Source: Clytia hemisphaerica
Lineage: Eukaryota > Cnidaria > Hydrozoa > Leptothecata > Clytiidae
DNA: 64,000 bases
NCBI GenBank assembly: GCA_902728285.1
Contig: CACVBU010000893.1
Span: 149,863-213,862 of the forward strand
Reading direction: 5' to 3'
The translations under genes and the position numbers were made by a program. The notes below the pieces were generated by a model, which saw only the letters and a program-made list of their open reading frames with translations, did not search any database and was not told the DNA's origin. Every line of letters starts with the position of its first letter. The stretch's first letter is position 1. Of this stretch, positions 59,101 to 64,000 are shown piece by piece.

Positions 59101-62100
59101 TCTCATTAAAAAATTGAGTAATTTGGCTAATAACATTGATGTATGCTTATTGATAGTGATTCTTATAAATAAAGATGCGTTTTTTGAGCTGAAAAATTCT
59201 TTTTTCACAAAAATCTGCTTGAGCCATCTTTTACCTACTTTCATGTAAAAAATCAGAAAAAAACAATGATCCAATATTTCACAAAGTCCAAGAAACCCTT
59301 TTTTTAGCCGTTTTTTGGCCCAAATTTGCCCATAAACATTTTTTTTCAAAAATCGGGCTCCGTCACATTTGAGGGTTTAAAGTTATGCATCTTTGTGCAA
59401 AAAATCATAAAGAATGAAAGAGCCAATCTCGAGAAAAGCTATTACCTAAGTAATTGATAATGTGCTTATAAAAAATATCGAATTTGGCCAGTTTTTCTAT
59501 AAAAACACGCTAAGCAACCAAAATTTCATGTCTAAACACACATACTCTCTAAAAGTAAGCCCTCATGAGCAAAAAAAACATCTATCTCATAAAAAAATTG
59601 AGTAATTTGACTAAGAACATTGATGTATGCTTATTAATAGTGATTCTTATAGATAAACATGCGTTTTTTGAGCCAACAAAATTTTTTTGCAAAAATCTGC
59701 TTGAACCATCTTTTACCTATGATGGTACCCTACTTTCGTACAAAAAATAAGAAAAAATTAATGATCCAATTTTTCACAAAGTCTAAAAAACCCGTTTTTT
59801 AGCCGTTTTTTGGCCCAAATTGGCCCGAAAATTTTTCGAAAATCGGGCTCCGTCACATTTTGGCCACCACCATTTTGCACCTTTGTACCAAAAATCAAAA
59901 GATTCCTATGATTCAATCCTGAGAAAAGTTGGTAACAGACGAACGAACGGACGGACGGACGAACAAACACAGGTTAATTTATAGGACCTCTATGAGGGGG
60001 GGGGGTTCGGCTCATAATGCCGGTCCGGACTAGTCGTCGTGGGTCGGGGCGGCGCCCTTCGAGAGTCGTCGTCCGACCAGGAAGTCGTTGGGAGGGACAT
60101 CGTGGGAGCCTCTCTTTCATTTTATCCGTCCTCAATTTAAATCTAACTAATTAATCTGGTCTTTAAAATATTGGTGCGTCGTTGGCCCGCCGTCCCTCGA
60201 GAGTCGTCGTCGGTCCGCCGTCCCTCGAGAGTCGTCGTCAGTCCACCGTCCCTCGAGAGTCGTCGTTGGTCCGCCGTCCTTCGAGAGTTGTCGTTGGTCC
60301 GCCGTCCTTCGAGAGTCGTCGTTGGTCCACTGTCCTTCGAGAGTCGTCGTCGGTCCGCTGTCCTTCGAGAGTCGTCGTTGATCCACCGTCTAAAGGCTAA
60401 ATGAGTCTTACAAGCTAGTTTATCACACTTCTTTCTTTCGAATCTGAGCAACCACGAGACAAGACAAAAATAGACAAACAGAAACTGCTAAATTCACAAG
60501 ACATCGTAAAGAGCTTATTGGGGAATAAAGTACAAAGTATAACGCAGTTTTTTAGAATGTCAATATAGAAAGCGGGAGACAGTTCAAATTGAATCAAAAC
60601 TTCTTTTGTTCTTCTTCTTTAATTACATACGAACAATCCCCTCAAAAGAAATCATTTATATTACTTAAAAAAACAAGTTATATATAAGGTTTTCTTTTTT
60701 TGAACCTTTGGGTTCAATCTTAAGGTAAATTGTTGGGCTTGGCACGGTCCACATGGTTTACATGCAGACGCCGGATGAGAATTAAAATTTACCAAAAACA
60801 AAGAAACCGCTAGATTCAATCAATCTGTCATCTAAAAAACACTCTAAAAATGAAACATGCCTCTTTTAACCCGACGACTCTCGAAGGACGGCGGACCAAC
60901 AACGACTCTCGAAGGACGGCGGACCAACGACGACTCTCGAAGGAAGGCGGACCAACGACGACTCTCGAAGGAAGGCGGACCAACGACGACTCTCGAGGGA
61001 CGGCGGCCCAACGACGACTCTCGAAGAATATGACAGATATTTTAAAGACCAGATCTAATTAATTAGATTAAATTGAGGACGAATAAAATGAAAGAGAGGC
61101 TCCCACGATGTCCCTCCCAACGAGTCCCTGGTCGGACGACGACTCTCGAAGGGCGCCGCCCCGACCCACGACAACCTTCGAAAGTCGGTGACCCGACCCA
61201 CGACGGCTAGTCCGGACCGGCATTATGAGCCGAACCCCCCCTCATAGACCTCCACCGGGGTAGGTCCAAAAAATGTAGTGTTTCCGGAAACCGGCCGGGT
61301 GAAAGTAAATTTTTTTCTGACCCGGCCGCAAACTCGTTAGTAGTTGATACATTAGTATTCAGGGCTTACTTCATACTGTTTGTACATAAAAGTTATCTTT
61401 AAAGTTCTATTTCAATGATCTTAAGTTATCATAAATAGCATAATAAAGATTTTTTCCGGCCGGCCGCATGAGAGCTTTTTTCTTTCACCCGCATTCCGGA
61501 AACACTACATTTTTTTTATTTTCGCCTGACAACCAATTTTTCCGAAGGTTTTTAGCAAATTCCCATTTTCCAGAGGGTATCTAAACATTCTAAAGGTTTG
61601 AAGGGGTTTGTCCGACTCTTGTGTATGGATATTAACTGAAACAGTCCAATCCAAATCTCTTTCTACTTCTAGCGTTTTATGATTTATAGGCGTTTTCGGC
61701 GGAAAAGTTTGGTCTTCCAATCATTCTTCCGATAAGCATACAAAAGGTGGGGACGTCAGATAACTTTCTTGTAGTAATAAAGCAATAAGAATACCTTCAA
61801 GATTTCTGCATGCTGAAGGAGAGTGAACGCAGCCTCTGTAAAGTTTTGTTGGCTGAGATGAAGGTCACATAATTTGTAAAGGTATCTCTGTTTCATGTCT
61901 TCACGCCTGATCTCTTGGTAGAAATTCTAAGAAAATATTGATCCATAATTTTGTAAATCAGACCTATGATTCAACTATCTGTAAGGCGTTTCGCAAGGAA
62001 TAAAACAATTTTATAGATAATTATAAATGCCATAAATGACATAAATGCCCCATAAATGAAAGTAGTCAGAAAATAGACCATTAAAATTCATCAAACAGTG

Positions 62101-63938
62101 TCTTGGGTTTGGAGCAATCCAAATCCACATTTCAGATCATGGGAGGATTTTATGGATTTACTTCACCAAACCCAGAGATGAATCAATAATATGGTAGAAA
62201 CTCACCAAGATATTGACAGTGCAATTCATTCGGTTATTGATGTTGTCTTCCGACTGAATGACTGATCGATAATCGAGCAACCTCGATAACAACCGAGAAA
62301 TTGTCTCCACAAAAATCAACCCTACTTCACAAAGCCTCGGAAATGATATGCGTTGTTGGTTGAATTTATCCATCAAGCTAAATGAAACATAGGGAACCAA
62401 GTAAAGCTTACAACACTACTGTCAGATGTTTTAGCAAGCATTCGTATCTCTGTAATTTGCGTGACCAAAATGTGCGTCGGATATTTCGCGACGAGTCTTT
62501 TAACTTTTAGGAACCGAAACCTTCGATATTGCCCGTTTTGAATATGGACTACCGAGTGGCGAAGTTTCAATCCATTAAATTTTTCTCTCTTATACATAGC
62601 TTAATGTAATTGCTGATGGAATTAAAAATGTAAAGTGTCTTTCTGCGAGTGTTTGACTGACTAGTAACAAGAAAAACATGCGAACATCTTACATTTGTTG
62701 GAAGAGTTCTTTGTATTCTTCGTCGCCTTTAAGACCACTTTCAATCAGCGTGTCCAAATGCATAATCAATTCTGATTCAACCTGCCAACCGAATAAAAAT
62801 GATTTTAAAGAAAACCAAAACATATTCTTATAAATAAAATAAAATCTTTCAATGTATGAGCGATGGTAAGTTATGGAAACATTACCTGTTTGAAATGTTG
62901 TCGATTTTTGAATTCACATTCGATCATATCAAAGAAAATGGGGAGAGTGATTTTACGGAGATCAGTTTCTGGTACTAGTGTCATTTCCAGGAATGGTTTC
63001 ACCATGCTTTGGATGAGGCGAATCTTGTTGATTCCTGAACAATGAAAATGGTTTATTCGATCAAAGGTATTGACATATCATAGGTACTTGAGGATCAAAG
63101 GAAGAAATAATCAAACGAAGAAGAGTGAACTAAAAGTCGGTGTTGCCCATGTTATTGATCAACATTTGGTTAGTACTCTAGTAAAAAAGATAATAGCACA
63201 CATATTTTTAGGCATCAATGATAAATGCAAATCAAAATCATCATCCTATTCAGAAAGGATGTGAAACTGTTAAACAATCCAAGAATCCAGTAACTAATTG
63301 ATGTCAACAAAAGAAAGAAGGAAAATTTTTTTTTTACCCAACCATTGCCACATATCAAAAACACGCTTGGCAAGTGTGATTCGCATATCCGAATACCTAA
63401 AACAAAAGAACAAGTCTTTATGAATGATTCTAAATCAAAGATTGGTGGTTGATCCGCGATCCTGCTTGAGGGACACTGTGGTGTACAAAACATTGGATGG
63501 ATAAGACATAACTTTCTTGTAGAGTAACTATGAAACTAGACTGGTTTTAACATGCTAAGGATGGTTAAATCCAGTTTAACGATATTTAAATCGAGGCCAG
63601 ACTCTCTACAACAAAATGCTAAGATTGTATGTATAGATTGGCTTCATAATTACCTTTCAAACACTTTTCTTCGTTTAGCTTCCGAAAAAGATTCCAACTG
63701 AAGCGAATCTTGCGTGATGAAAATGACGGACAGTTGAAAAAACGTACTCCAAATCTAAAGAACAAAATTGAATTGGTGCTAAAAACTCTGAGGTCTGGAA
63801 AAAACCCCAACTTTATTGAATAAAGCAACGAAGCAATCTAAATAAACTTTCTAGATCACCTGAAATTGAAAGCTGTCACCGACGAGGAAGCGGTCATATA
63901 AAACCTCGGAAAACTTCTGCAATGCCCCTAATATCACA
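47057..63938 (-). CDS. DOCK3/4-class guanine nucleotide exchange factor, 3' half
   Basis: Exons, 5' to 3': 63938-63860, 63754-63654, 63396-63338, 63034-62886, 62781-62693, 62377-62206, 61926-61795, 58491-58363, 58213-58124, 57858-57751, 57623-57537, 57244-57190, (one exon not found), 53605-53521, 53215-53129, 52620-52444, 51852-51769, 51269-51138, 50663-50566, 50104-49813, 49521-49159, 47113-47057 (stop 47059-47057). Phases agree at every junction except across the missing exon. DOCK proteins activate Rho-family GTPases at membranes through the DHR2 domain, with ELMO as partner. [14 protein letters not shown] and [11 protein letters not shown] favour the DOCK3/4 (DOCK-B) class over DOCK1/2/5. 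The upstream SH3 and DHR1 parts lie beyond the right edge. No stop or frameshift is seen in the exons found. Confidence 0.9.
47451..47817. mobile_element. MITE in the last DOCK intron
   Basis: Inverted 38-40 bp ends AAGGC.GCTACCCACTCAG then CATTTTATGGTCGGCGAACAA, with one mismatch. No target duplication is certain (T-rich on both sides). It sits in the 2-kb intron between the last two DOCK exons. Confidence 0.75.
55438..55563. mobile_element. Minimal 126-bp copy of the GGACCTACC family
   Basis: GGACCTACCTGGAGGTCC at the left and CAGGTAGGTCC at the right bound the copy. Between them are TATAAATTAACCTGTG, GTCCGTCCGTCCG and CAGCTTTTCTCGGGATTGAA, the same motifs found at one end of the larger copies. 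It appears to be an internal-deletion derivative keeping both termini. Confidence 0.7.
56062..56368. mobile_element. TA-flanked MITE with GGCGGA-rich interior
   Basis: Inverted ends CCTTAAAGGAAGAAATTT are flanked by TA (56060-56061, 56369-56370). Inside, GAATTTAATTTGGCGG(A) recurs about five times, mostly on one strand, and inverted near the right end. Confidence 0.72.
56600..56810 (-). mobile_element. tRNA-derived SINE
   Basis: On the minus strand, 56810-56739 reads as a tRNA-like head: acceptor-like AGGAGCG..TGCTCCT ends pair, TGGTCAATTGG fits an A box and GTTTGAATCC a relaxed B box. A body with CAGCCGAGGCTGG follows, then the sequence fades near 56600. The T arm carries extra bases, so this is not a working tRNA gene. 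Confidence 0.55.
58898..61267. mobile_element. GGACCTACC-ended element split by a nested foldback insertion
   Basis: The left end is GGACCTACCTGG, the right end CACCGGGGTAGGTCC. Without the insertion at 59991-61246 it is about 1.1 kb. Two copies of a block of about 480 bp lie in tandem (from about 58990 and 59480), sharing GCAAAAAAAA.CATCTATCTC, AACATTGATGTATGCTTATT, TGCGTTTTTTGAGC and AATCGGGCTCCGTCACATTT. Its CCGTCC/GGACGG tetranucleotide stretch is at 59941-59961. It lies in a DOCK intron. Confidence 0.72.
59991..61246. mobile_element. 1256-bp foldback element with 28-bp minisatellite arms
   Basis: Inverted ends TATGAGGGGGG..TTCGGCTCATAATGCCGG are flanked by the exact direct repeat GACCTC (59985-59990 and 61247-61252). 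Each arm is about 400 bp: a GC-rich outer part, GGGAGGGACATCGTGGGAGC, then a tandem array of 28-bp units (GTCCGCCGTCC(T/C)TCGAGA and GTCGTCGTTG), about eight in the left arm (60176-60395) and six in the right (60871-61025). The unique centre is about 450 bp. GC content contrasts with the AT-rich surroundings. All long open frames in the arms are the arrays read in shifted frames. Confidence 0.85.
61274..61509. mobile_element. Small GC-rich palindromic MITE
   Basis: Perfect 16-bp ends TGTAGTGTTTCCGGAA, extended by A-runs outside and by CCGG/GGGTGAAAG blocks inside. It abuts the right end of the GGACCTACC element, so it either inserted at its edge or shares its A-rich flank. CCGGCCGG words occur near both ends. 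Confidence 0.65.
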
Positions 63939-64000
63939 CTGAAAAAAAAAAGGTTATTGTTAAATTTTCAATCGAAACAAACCGGCAAAGCCATCGGATC

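Larger units (their letters stand above)
50566..61926 (-). other. DHR2 catalytic domain of the DOCK gene
   Basis: The exons from 61926 to about 50566 encode DHR2. Landmarks: [10 protein letters not shown] and [18 protein letters not shown] (lobe A), [15 protein letters not shown], then [15 protein letters not shown] and [11 protein letters not shown] (start of lobe B), [24 protein letters not shown], and [20 protein letters not shown] (lobe C, the region that in solved DOCK structures carries the nucleotide-sensing insert), then [20 protein letters not shown]. The missing exon falls in lobe B, before FYEVNDV, where relatives have roughly 25-30 more residues. Confidence 0.85.

Noticed and set aside
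60143-60451. Several overlapping open frames of 70-100 codons on both strands, also at 60850-61062
   Set aside because: They are the 28-bp tandem array of the foldback element read in shifting frames; composition is repetitive and no start context or splice structure is present.
62373-62597. Minus-strand 74-codon frame as a DOCK exon
   Set aside because: Neighbouring exons 62781-62693 and 62377-62206 join in phase and the joined protein matches the DOCK pattern, so this is an intron.

Overview
The window is AT-rich genomic DNA of an animal. Its genes are split into short exons with GT-AG introns, and the space between is packed with non-autonomous transposons. The gene families (a germline Boule RNA-binding protein, a DOCK3/4-class Rac/Rap exchange factor, a CRACD-like actin regulator, a CUE/HECT protein and a DDE integrase of a type I associate with cnidarians and fish) point to an aquatic invertebrate; a cnidarian is plausible but not proven. 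There are no prokaryotic, phage or CRISPR features.

Layout. 1-4549: no recognisable gene, several inverted-repeat elements. 4550-11770 (+): a C2HC finger/CUE/HECT gene with two in-frame stops and a frameshift, probably a decaying pseudogene. 13507-15604 (-): an integrase-core (DDE) gene cut by a 711-bp TTAA-flanked element whose removal leaves the frame intact. 15783-16130: a minisatellite. 18014-26742 (-): a five-exon CRACD/KIAA1211-like gene with two W-containing repeats and one apparent frameshift. 26915-42900: about 16 kb without a gene, filled with MITEs, foldback elements and duplications. 42970-45925 (-): a complete six-exon boule gene, predicted 282 residues. 47057-63938 (-): at least 22 exons of a DOCK-B gene; its 5' half lies beyond the right edge, and one exon of the DHR2 domain was not found.

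The genes do not form a pathway. DOCK and the CRACD-like protein both concern actin but nothing here links them functionally. The three minus-strand genes are independent, separated by intergenic DNA.

The most unusual content is the mobile DNA. Three separate elements (32607-33755, 34541-35613, 59991-61246) have terminal inverted repeats that are themselves built of short tandem repeats (15, 7 and 28 bp units), the architecture of Foldback/Galileo-type elements. One of them sits inside another dispersed element with a clear 6-bp target duplication. Other families are TA-flanked MITEs, hAT-like MITEs with CAGGGG ends, a GGACCTACC-ended family with internal duplications, tRNA-derived modules, and a pair of 365-bp direct repeats differing at about one base. 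All coordinates were derived by eye from splice consensus and translation; family names rest on remembered motifs, not on database searches.
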